Shown here in pieces: positions 7,445 to 13,142 of a stretch of 13,142 nt of DNA. This DNA comes from JBJFCE01 sp964437825 (lineage in GTDB: Bacteria; Bacillota; Clostridia; Lachnospirales; Lachnospiraceae). Location of the stretch: contig CAYTIH010000060.1 in assembly GCA_964437825.1 (NCBI GenBank), positions 1 to 13,142 of the forward strand, written 5' to 3'. The notes beneath the pieces were generated by a model. That model made no database searches. It was not told where the DNA came from and saw only the letters and a program-made list of their open reading frames with translations. Made by a program: the position numbers and the translations under genes. Within the stretch, counting starts at the first letter, position 1, and every line of letters starts with the position of its first letter.

Positions 7445-7471
7445 AAAAAAGGACCCTCTTTCAGACGGTCC
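7445..7471 (-). terminator. Leader intrinsic terminator (riboswitch expression platform)
   Basis: Minus-strand hairpin: GGACC (7471-7467) pairs with GGTCC (7455-7451). The interior adds TCT/AGA pairs after one G-G mismatch around a GAA loop, and six T follow (7450-7445). It lies 110 bases after the aptamer and 37 bases before the start codon of the first gene. That is the position of a transcription attenuator that would form when cobalamin is bound. Confidence 0.8.
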
Positions 7472-7581
7472 CGATTTTATGCATACCAACATACAGCCTG
7501 CATTTTCCTGTGAAAAAAGCAGAAAAACACAGACTCCTTCGTATTTTCCATGGCATTGTTTTCGGTTCCGGCAAAAACAAC

Positions 7582-7783
7582 TGTATATGTCCATGTATCT
7601 GACTTATCAGCCGGTTACGGATCGCATAACATAAATTCGAAATACTTCGTCTGCCATCCAATAACCGCCGCATCACAGTGACCGACTCGCCGGGCTTCTC
7701 ACCCGATTCCATGTTCCTGCCTATGCCCCGATTCCGTCAGGCTTAACCCCGTGTCCGATCAGTCCAAGGCCGGTACATATACA
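7582..7783 (-). ncRNA. Cobalamin (B12) riboswitch aptamer
   Basis: Read on the minus strand from 7783 to 7582. The ends form a perfect nine-pair P1 stem: TGTATATGT (7783-7775) with ACATATACA (7590-7582). Inside are hallmark cobalamin-riboswitch elements: GGAATC followed by the hairpin CGGG-TGAGAA-GCCCG, then GGTCACTGTGATG, matching the conserved core around P4-P6. Near the 3' end is AAGTCAGATACATGG (7605-7591), a diverged B12 box. Right after P1 lies a further hairpin, TTGTTTT/AAAACAA (7580-7556, 11-base loop), which could act as the P13-type kissing partner. Such riboswitches bind adenosyl- or related cobalamins and normally switch off uptake and synthesis genes; here a terminator follows. 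Recognition is by eye without a covariance model. The B12 box deviates from the usual ACCTGCC ending, so class and ligand preference are open. Confidence 0.87.
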
Positions 7784-7785
7784 TC

Positions 7786-7808
7786 TTTCATAAAAAACTA
7801 TTATGAAA
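7786..7808. repeat. 8-bp-arm palindrome between promoter and riboswitch
   Basis: TTTCATAA (7786-7793) and TTATGAAA (7801-7808) form a perfect inverted repeat around a seven-base A-rich centre. It lies about 20 to 45 bases after the predicted transcription start and three bases ahead of the riboswitch P1 stem. It could be an operator, or a 5' RNA hairpin that stabilises the leader. Confidence 0.55.
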
Positions 7809-7835
7809 CTTCCTTCCTGTTTTGAAAGCGTACTT

Positions 7836-7864
7836 AGAATAGCACACTATTTCAAAATATGCAA
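7836..7864 (-). promoter_or_regulatory. Predicted promoter of the B12-uptake operon
   Basis: On the minus strand, TTGCAT (7864-7859) and TATTCT (7841-7836) are separated by 17 bases, with a TG one base before the -10 (extended -10). The hexamers are only moderate matches, but position fits: transcription would start near 7829, about 45 bases before the riboswitch aptamer. It lies within the tail of the possible decayed reading frame. Confidence 0.5.
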
Positions 7865-7984
7865 CCGAGAAAAAGAGCGAATATACTCCTCCGTCTCTGC
7901 GACATCCTGTGCTTTTAAAATTCCGATATCAAAATAAGCGCCGGATTCCAATGCTCACTCCATTGCAATCAAGCGCTCTCCTTA
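7847..7984 (-). pseudogene. Possible decayed gene fragment (unrecognised)
   Basis: Minus-strand frame 7984-7847 reads GERLIAME, a TGA at 7957-7955, then 35 residues with protein-like composition (ALESGAYFDIG, then ILKAQDVAETEEYIRSF) ending at TAG 7849-7847. The TGA could be a TGG Trp codon mutated in a once-intact C-terminus. There is no credible start or ribosome site, and the frame is stopped upstream at 7984. The upstream bases show only a 27-codon frame (8088-8005) in a different phase without a ribosome site. I do not recognise the family. It may be the relic of a gene that stood between recO and the B12 operon, or chance. Confidence 0.35.
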
Positions 7985-8094
7985 GCTGAATTATATATCG
8001 TTATTTATTTTGAAAACTTTAGATCATGAAAAATTGTCAAGTGCGGTATCTTCTTCATAATTCCCGCATCAATCTTGTTTTCAATCATATGCTG

Positions 8095-8754
8095 TTATAA
8101 ACTCAATTCCTTTAATACCTCAAGACTCTTGAATTTTCTGTCTATGTATCTGTCGCGATACCTGTCCATGATGCCTGCCAGTTCTTCCAGAACGCTTTCA
8201 TTGACCACAAAGGTATAAAGCTTTTCGATACTGCTGCCCGTAATATAATCCACTGTATATCCGGTAGCTTCCTGATAAACACGTCCGTCCGCTGCGGGCA
8301 TTCCCGGAAACTCTCCGTTTAGTACCATTGCCTTCATTTCAAACACGTAACGAACCAGCCTCCTCGGAAGGCTGTTCTTCAAAAGCGCACGCAGAGACTG
8401 ATACAACAGCTTAAGCATCTGTGTTTCATCACTGTTTTCATGTGTATAGTAATCCATCATTTCCAGAAAATACATACCGTAATAAGCGCCCTCCACATCC
8501 ATTCGAAGTTCTTCAAAATAATTGGAAATATCCGCTTCTACCAGATTGTAAGAGGTTCTGCCGACATACATTTTAAAGCTCCCGAAGCAAAACAAATTGG
8601 TCGCGGCCATCAGTCTGTTATTCTGCCTTCTGGCGCCTTTTGCATAGGCGGTTATCTTTCCTCTTTCTTTGGTGAGGATACAGACATGTCTGTCATATTC
8701 CCCTACCGGAATTGATTTTAAGATCATTCCCGTAACTATCAGAAAATCCTGCAT
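8095..8754 (-). CDS. recO: DNA repair protein RecO
   Basis: Recombination mediator of the RecFOR pathway; it helps load RecA on SSB-coated single strands and anneals strands. At 219 residues it is slightly shorter than most RecO (about 240-260). The N-terminal OB-fold is clear: VTGMILKSIPVGEYDRH (7-23), LTKERGKITAYAKGARR (27-43) and the NRLMAATNLFCFGSF strand region. A helical C-terminal domain follows, including LPRRLVRYVFEMKAMVLNGE (129-148). The CxxC...CxxC zinc finger of many RecO proteins is missing: the only cysteines are C25 and C56, and the expected place holds PGMPAADGRVYQEATGYTVDY. The start ATG (8754) has AGGA unusually close. Its coding region overlaps the YqzL-like gene by 62 bases in another frame, suggesting coupled translation. 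Confidence 0.95.
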   Translation of the reverse strand: MQDFLIVTGMILKSIPVGEYDRHVCILTKERGKITAYAKGARRQNNRLMAATNLFCFGSFKMYVGRTSYNLVEADISNYFEELRMDVEGAYYGMYFLEMMDYYTHENSDETQMLKLLYQSLRALLKNSLPRRLVRYVFEMKAMVLNGEFPGMPAADGRVYQEATGYTVDYITGSSIEKLYTFVVNESVLEELAGIMDRYRDRYIDRKFKSLEVLKELSL

Positions 8755-8926
8755 GTTCCTTCACCGTACTGCCGCCGTTCGTTCGATCCGGCGCTTCCCT
8801 TACTCCTGATTGTTCTTCTTCCTGATGCATATAGTCCTGCCTTGCCGCGCACTCTGCCCGAAACTCCAGATAATCCTCGATCCTTCCGCTCCCCATGAAT
8901 TTTTCCCAGTAATCATCCTGTCTCAT
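8693..8926 (-). CDS. YqzL-like small protein between era and recO
   Basis: 77-residue protein. Its N-terminal segment DDYWEKFMGSGRIEDYLEFRAE (4-25) follows the pattern of the small YqzL family (an aromatic W-x-x-F, then T/S-G-x-I-x-x-YL-x-[YF]). In Bacillus that gene also sits between era and recO; the function is unknown. The start ATG at 8926 has a GGGGG ribosome site eight bases upstream; a GTG directly before it (8929) is an alternative. The remaining 50 residues are polar, Gly/Ser/Glu-rich and probably disordered, making it longer than the roughly 45-50 residues usual for YqzL. The last 62 bases overlap recO out of frame, so the tail sequence is constrained by recO and may not matter for function. 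Confidence 0.7.
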   Translation of the reverse strand: MRQDDYWEKFMGSGRIEDYLEFRAECAARQDYMHQEEEQSGVREAPDRTNGGSTVKEHAGFSDSYGNDLKINSGRGI

Positions 8927-8991
8927 CACACGCGCCCCCTATTCGTATTCTATGCCTTTAGGGTTTGCGTTTTTCCCTTTTCTATTCGTGC

Positions 8992-9034
8992 AAAAAAAGA
9001 TTTCCCCGCTGCCATTTCATCCCTGCATGGCAGC
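8992..9034 (-). terminator. Hairpin with distal T-tract after era (weak terminator candidate)
   Basis: On the minus strand GCTGCCAT (9034-9027) and ATGGCAGC (9015-9008) form a perfect 8-bp stem with an 11-base loop. Nine bases later come seven T (8998-8992). The gap between stem and T-run is longer than in a standard intrinsic terminator, so it may be partial or an RNA stability element. Just after the era stop is also a short tandem repeat, CTGGATAT, on the minus strand (9074-9067 and 9062-9055). Confidence 0.4.
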
Positions 9035-9086
9035 CCGCTTTTCGGCCGGATTTATATCCAGTTACATATCCAGTCTGACTATCTTA

Positions 9087-9992
9087 CTAAAGCTGAATAT
9101 CGCTCTTTTGATAGCCGAAATTTTTTAGTAAGAAATCGCTGTCACGCCAGTCTTTCTTGACCTTCACCCACAGCTTTAGATTGACCTGACATTCAAGCAG
9201 GTCTTCGATTCCCCTTCTGGCATTCGTTCCGATCTTCTTGAGCATGGAGCCGCCCTTTCCGATAATAATGCCTTTATGGGAATCACGCTCACAGATAATG
9301 ACAGCCTGAATCTCCACGATATTTTTTTTGAAATCCATGCTCTCTATCGTAACGGCAATCCCGTGGGGCACCTCTTCATCCAAAATCCGAAGCGCCTGCT
9401 CCCTGATTAACTCCGCCACAATCTGGCGCTGCGGCTGATCCGTAATCGTATCCTCGTCATAAAAAGCCGGTCCGCAGGGCAGATACTGCATGATACATTT
9501 CAGCAGTTCATCCGTATTCGTTTTCTGAAACGCGGACACGGGTACGATTTCCGCAAAGTCCATCTCTTTACGGTAGGCATCGATAATTCCGAACAAATCA
9601 TTTTTTTTCACGGTATCAATTTTATTGATCACCAGAATGACCGGCGTTTTCACATGCTTTAACCGGTTTAGGATATGCTGATCCCCCGCTCCGATCAAGG
9701 CGGACGGCTCAACCAGCCACAAAATGACGTCCACACCGTTTAAGGTCTGCTCCGCCACTTTGACCATATAATCGCCGAGCTTGTTCTTGGCTTTATGAAT
9801 TCCCGGCGTATCCAGAAAGACGATCTGTCCTTCCCCGCTGGTATAAACAGTCTGAATCCGGTTTCTGGTTGTCTGCGGTTTATTGGAGGTAATCGCGATT
9901 TTCTGGCCAATCAACGCATTCATCAGAGTTGACTTTCCCACATTCGGTCTTCCGATCAGAGTGGCAAACCCTGCCTTATGCTTCTCGTTCAT
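9087..9992 (-). CDS. era: GTPase Era
   Basis: Essential Ras-like GTPase that binds the 3' end of 16S rRNA and helps mature the 30S subunit. All 301 residues are present, the normal length. G domain: G1 GRPNVGKS (14-21), switch I SNKPQTTRNRI (36-46), G3 DTPG (61-64), G4 NKID (123-126), G5 VSA (152-154). C-terminal KH domain: REQALRILDEEVPHGIAV (197-214) and the RNA-binding loop IIIGKGG (242-248). The start ATG at 9992 has GAGGA seven bases upstream. It follows the M16C peptidase gene by 64 bases and precedes the YqzL-like gene and recO, the usual Firmicutes neighbourhood, although ybeY, dgkA and cdd are not seen here. Confidence 0.98.
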   Translation of the reverse strand: MNEKHKAGFATLIGRPNVGKSTLMNALIGQKIAITSNKPQTTRNRIQTVYTSGEGQIVFLDTPGIHKAKNKLGDYMVKVAEQTLNGVDVILWLVEPSALIGAGDQHILNRLKHVKTPVILVINKIDTVKKNDLFGIIDAYRKEMDFAEIVPVSAFQKTNTDELLKCIMQYLPCGPAFYDEDTITDQPQRQIVAELIREQALRILDEEVPHGIAVTIESMDFKKNIVEIQAVIICERDSHKGIIIGKGGSMLKKIGTNARRGIEDLLECQVNLKLWVKVKKDWRDSDFLLKNFGYQKSDIQL

Positions 9993-10056
9993 TTGTTTTC
10001 CTCATTCTTCCATGTATTTTCAAAAGGTACGGTAATCTACGCTGTCAACCGTCTCT

Positions 10057-12984
10057 TTAATGGAACAAATTCTCCATATTCAAAAACAGCTCCGCATTTT
10101 TCCTGATTTCTTCTTCATTGCCGACAACGCACAGGCAGTCATCCGATAAAAATGCTTCTATATACTTTGCAAGTCCCCGGATGTCCTCAGCGGTAACGTT
10201 TAACACCTCATCACGCTCCTTCTGCATTTCCTCATATTCATACTGACACAGATAGGAAACCATGGACCTTGCGCCCTTTGCGGCAGGGGTAAGCGGGATA
10301 TCCATTTCGGAAATCGTTCCGATAATATACTTGGTCAGTTCTCTTTCATCCGCATCAAAATGCTTCAGATAATCCACTGCCCCCCGGTATATGTCAATGG
10401 TTTTTTTCAGGTTCGGATCCCGGTACGACACAAAATAGCTGTCCCCCATCCGGCTGAAATTGCTCATGCAGCCATAAGCTCCGCCCTTCACTCTGACATT
10501 GATCCACAGATAATCATATCCCATCATGGTTCGAAGCACCCGAAGCGCACCGGTATAGGGCAGACCCTTGCGGCGATAATTACCTGCGCGGCAGACATAC
10601 TGCACCTTGCCTGCGGTAAAGAAGCCTTCATTTTTCTTTACGGGCTTTACATCAAAAATTTCCTTTTTCACCGGCTCCGTATGAAGCTCCTGTTTGAACG
10701 CAGAAAGCAGAACCGGAATATTGGAATACCCTTTCTCCTGCGCCGTATAATCCAGCATCAGGTTTTCCGGCCTGAAAAGGGATGCTGCGGTCAGCATTAA
10801 TTTCTCCGTCAGCTCCTGTTTGCAAGCCTCAAAATCATCATCCAGTTTCTCAAGCAGCCTGAAATAAGCAATCCCGTTTGTCTGATCCATCACGACGCCG
10901 GTCTGGGAAAAATAGGACAGAGCATGACTGGCTGCAAGGGAATGCCCTGCACTCATCATATCCGCCTGCATTCTGGAACGGTTTTCCGCAATGATCTCCC
11001 GTAATCTGTCCGTATCATCCAGCCTGGAATACAGCATAAGCTCCCTCATCAGCGCAAATGCATCGGGAAGCTTCTCGTAAAAGGCCTTGACCTTGACCTC
11101 AAAAGTCACCTTGAATTCTTCCACATTCTTTGCATTTGTATAGGTATTCATACCGACAGAAAAGCCTCCGGTATTTAAATTAATCTCATTATTCAGATCC
11201 GCATAGGAATAGTGCTCCGTATCAAGATAACCAAGCACTGCCCTTAATAGGCCTGCATAAGGATACAGGTCCGCCGGAAGTCTGCTCATGTCAAAAACGA
11301 ATTTCACATAGCCGATCCCATTTGTAAAGATGTCATGGAACAGGATCTTGGTATCGTCAACGCCCCGGACATCATTCACAATCTTAGCCGCTTCCCTGGT
11401 CATATCCTCCCGTTTCAGCAGAGGAATTTTTTCCAGATCCTCCTTGGCATCCACGGACTCCTGATAGGCATGAAGCTCATGTGTCTCGGTAATGATGCTT
11501 TGAAGCTCCTGCTTTGAAAGAGATGCCTTATATGCCGCCAATTTTTCGGACAACTCCCGGTCCTTTTTGGCTGTCAGGCCCTTTTCGGGCTCTAAAATAA
11601 CCATCGTGGAACGTTTACTGTGAAGCAGATACTCCGTGATCAGTTTTTCATAATAATCCGTCCCGATCCTGCTGCGCAAAAATGCAAACGTTTCGTTGGC
11701 CTCCACATGGATGAATGGCTTTGTGTCATCATACAGCCAGCTGTCAAGCATTTGAAGTCCGTACATCAATCCCTTGGGATAAGAGCCGAAATCAGCCTCC
11801 CTGTATCGAAATTCAAAAATGTTGATTGCGGCCTGCAAAGCCTTCCTGTCGATTCCATGCTCCGCCTGGTTCCTAAGCACCTCACGAATGGTATTCAGAA
11901 ATTCATCCTTTTTGGCAGTGCTGGTATCCTTTGCCGTAACGGAAAAGTAGGGCTGCAAAATTCCGTTATCAAAATAGCTGTCCACATCCTTGCCGATTCC
12001 CTTTTCGATCAGCGCCTGCTTTAAGGGTGCACCCGGCGCAGAGCAAAGCGCATAATCAAGTACCTGAAACGCCAGATACAGGTTTCTGTCAAGGCTGGTG
12101 CCAACGGCAGTATTATAGGTCAGATATGACGCATCTTCCCCGGATTCTCCGTCGGTAATGGAATATGTTTTGATGATCTCATGAATCTCGCCGTCCTCGA
12201 AATCCTGCTGCATTTTAATTACAGAATCCACATCCAGCATATCATACTTACTCAGATATTCTTCATCGATCCATGCAAGCTTTTCCGCCATATCCATGTT
12301 TCCGTACAGATAAATATAGCTGTTAGACGGATGGTAATAGGTTCTGTGGAAATTCAGGTAATCTTCATAAGTAAGCTGCGGGATTACGTCCGGATCACCG
12401 CCGGATTCCACGCTGTAAATCGTATCGGGAAAAAGAGAATTCAGTACCTCTCTGGAAAGCACATCCTCAGGGGAGGAAAATGCTCCCTTCATTTCGTTAT
12501 AAACAACGCCGTTAATAATCAGATCGCTCTCCTGATCCTCCAGTTCATAATGCCATCCTTCCTGCCGGAAGATTTTCTCGTTTTTGTAAATATTGGGATG
12601 AAAAACGGCATCCAAATATACATCACACAGATTCTGAAAGTCTTTATCATTGCAGCTTGCCACAGGATAAACCGTTTTGTCCGGATAGGTCATAGCGTTT
12701 AAAAAGGTATTTAACGAGCCTTTTGCAAGCTCCACAAAAGGGTCCTTGATCGGGAATTTCTCGGAACCGCACAGTACGGTATGCTCAATAATATGGGCTA
12801 CTCCGGTCGAATCCTTCGGCGGAGTCCGAAAGCCGATGTAAAATACTTTATTTTCATCGTCATTGGACAGTAACGCAACTCTTGCTCCTGTTTTTTTGTG
12901 ACGAAGCAGATAGCTGTCAGAATTCAAATCCTCGATTCTGCGTTTTTCGATGAGTTCATATGTTTGTAATTCTTCTATTTTCAT
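10057..12984 (-). CDS. M16C family zinc metallopeptidase (PreP/Cym1-like, insulinase superfamily)
   Basis: Large peptidase (975 residues from the ATG at 12984) that would degrade peptides inside an enclosed two-halved chamber. The inverted zinc motif HIIEH is at 64-68, and the third ligand is probably E164 in VVYNEMKGAFS. The 96-residue spacing from H68 to E164 fits PreP/Cym1 enzymes rather than insulysin (about 77). Other family blocks are TVLCGSEKFPIKDPF (69-83), the LNTFLNAMTYPDKTVYP region (91-107), and a C-terminal VRVKGGAYG block, the substrate-contacting R/Y area. There is no signal peptide, so it is cytoplasmic. The ATG at 12984 has GGAG six bases upstream; a second in-frame ATG at 12996 lacks a ribosome site. 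It may be co-transcribed with era. The natural substrate in bacteria is not known. Confidence 0.95.
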   Translation of the reverse strand: MKIEELQTYELIEKRRIEDLNSDSYLLRHKKTGARVALLSNDDENKVFYIGFRTPPKDSTGVAHIIEHTVLCGSEKFPIKDPFVELAKGSLNTFLNAMTYPDKTVYPVASCNDKDFQNLCDVYLDAVFHPNIYKNEKIFRQEGWHYELEDQESDLIINGVVYNEMKGAFSSPEDVLSREVLNSLFPDTIYSVESGGDPDVIPQLTYEDYLNFHRTYYHPSNSYIYLYGNMDMAEKLAWIDEEYLSKYDMLDVDSVIKMQQDFEDGEIHEIIKTYSITDGESGEDASYLTYNTAVGTSLDRNLYLAFQVLDYALCSAPGAPLKQALIEKGIGKDVDSYFDNGILQPYFSVTAKDTSTAKKDEFLNTIREVLRNQAEHGIDRKALQAAINIFEFRYREADFGSYPKGLMYGLQMLDSWLYDDTKPFIHVEANETFAFLRSRIGTDYYEKLITEYLLHSKRSTMVILEPEKGLTAKKDRELSEKLAAYKASLSKQELQSIITETHELHAYQESVDAKEDLEKIPLLKREDMTREAAKIVNDVRGVDDTKILFHDIFTNGIGYVKFVFDMSRLPADLYPYAGLLRAVLGYLDTEHYSYADLNNEINLNTGGFSVGMNTYTNAKNVEEFKVTFEVKVKAFYEKLPDAFALMRELMLYSRLDDTDRLREIIAENRSRMQADMMSAGHSLAASHALSYFSQTGVVMDQTNGIAYFRLLEKLDDDFEACKQELTEKLMLTAASLFRPENLMLDYTAQEKGYSNIPVLLSAFKQELHTEPVKKEIFDVKPVKKNEGFFTAGKVQYVCRAGNYRRKGLPYTGALRVLRTMMGYDYLWINVRVKGGAYGCMSNFSRMGDSYFVSYRDPNLKKTIDIYRGAVDYLKHFDADERELTKYIIGTISEMDIPLTPAAKGARSMVSYLCQYEYEEMQKERDEVLNVTAEDIRGLAKYIEAFLSDDCLCVVGNEEEIRKNAELFLNMENLFH

Positions 12985-13012
12985 GCTTTTCTCCATTCTA
13001 AAGTTTTATCCG

Positions 13013-13142
13013 CGGCACATATCATGTCTTTCGACATGATAGCAACTGTATGGCCGCTTCGCGCCGCTTGTTTTTCTTTTGCGCTTATATTACCATGTTC
13101 ACTCGCAAGCCCGCACCTTCGGTGCTTTATCGTCTGCTTCGC
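13013..13142. other. Gene-free stretch with several palindromes upstream of the M16C peptidase
   Basis: No gene is visible. A perfect inverted repeat, TATCATGTC (13020-13028) / GACATGATA (13033-13041), with a four-base loop lies just upstream of the peptidase gene. Further right is a GCACC-TTC-GGTGC hairpin (13115-13127) and GC-rich text with GCTTCGC repeated (13056-13062 and 13136-13142). The look is that of an intergenic repeat element, but copies elsewhere in the genome cannot be checked here. I could not place a convincing promoter. Confidence 0.4.

Noticed and set aside
8005..8088. 27-codon frame beginning ATG 10 bases after recO
   Set aside because: No ribosome binding site, no recognisable sequence, and followed by stops in all frames; kept only as part of the possible relic.
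10043..10048. TTGACA on the minus strand ahead of era as a promoter -35
   Set aside because: No acceptable -10 hexamer occurs 16-18 bases downstream; era is more simply read from the upstream peptidase transcript.
1..13142. CRISPR arrays, transposases, integrases, tRNA or rRNA genes
   Set aside because: I saw no regularly spaced repeats, no mobile-element proteins and no tRNA-like cloverleaf or rRNA sequence in either strand.

Overview
The window looks like chromosome of a Gram-positive anaerobe of the Clostridia, most likely a Lachnospiraceae member. The reasons are strong GGAGG-type ribosome binding sites, the homodimeric (alpha2) type of glycyl-tRNA synthetase, an era - YqzL-like - recO gene order typical of Firmicutes, lipobox lipoproteins and an ECF-type vitamin transporter. 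The assignment comes from gene content and style, not from a database match. Every gene I can support lies on the minus strand, so transcription runs from high to low coordinates.

Right part (13142 to 8095): a short gene-free stretch with palindromes, then an M16C (PreP/Cym1-like) zinc metallopeptidase, the GTPase Era, a small YqzL-like protein and the repair protein RecO, probably one housekeeping operon. Next come about 690 bases without an intact gene. They hold a possible decayed gene, a promoter, an 8-bp-arm palindrome, a cobalamin (B12) riboswitch aptamer and an intrinsic terminator placed as its expression platform.

Centre (7407 to 1422): the riboswitch leads into a five-gene operon. 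(1) A lipoprotein with two near-identical DUF4430 / transcobalamin C-terminal-like beta domains. (2) A membrane-anchored protein joining an alpha/alpha-toroid domain to a DUF4430 domain, the same two domain types in the same order as animal intrinsic factor and transcobalamin. (3) EcfT. (4) A fused double ATPase, EcfA-EcfA'. (5) An EcfS substrate-binding membrane protein. The last four genes overlap or nearly touch, while an intrinsic terminator separates gene 1 from gene 2. My reading is a B12-repressed corrinoid uptake system in which transcobalamin-like proteins capture the corrinoid outside the membrane and pass it to a dedicated ECF transporter. The riboswitch is the main evidence for the substrate; direct binding is inference.

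Left end (1282 to 1): an uncharacterised lipoprotein with its own good sigma-A promoter, followed 18 bases later by the first 214 codons of glycyl-tRNA synthetase, which runs off the window.
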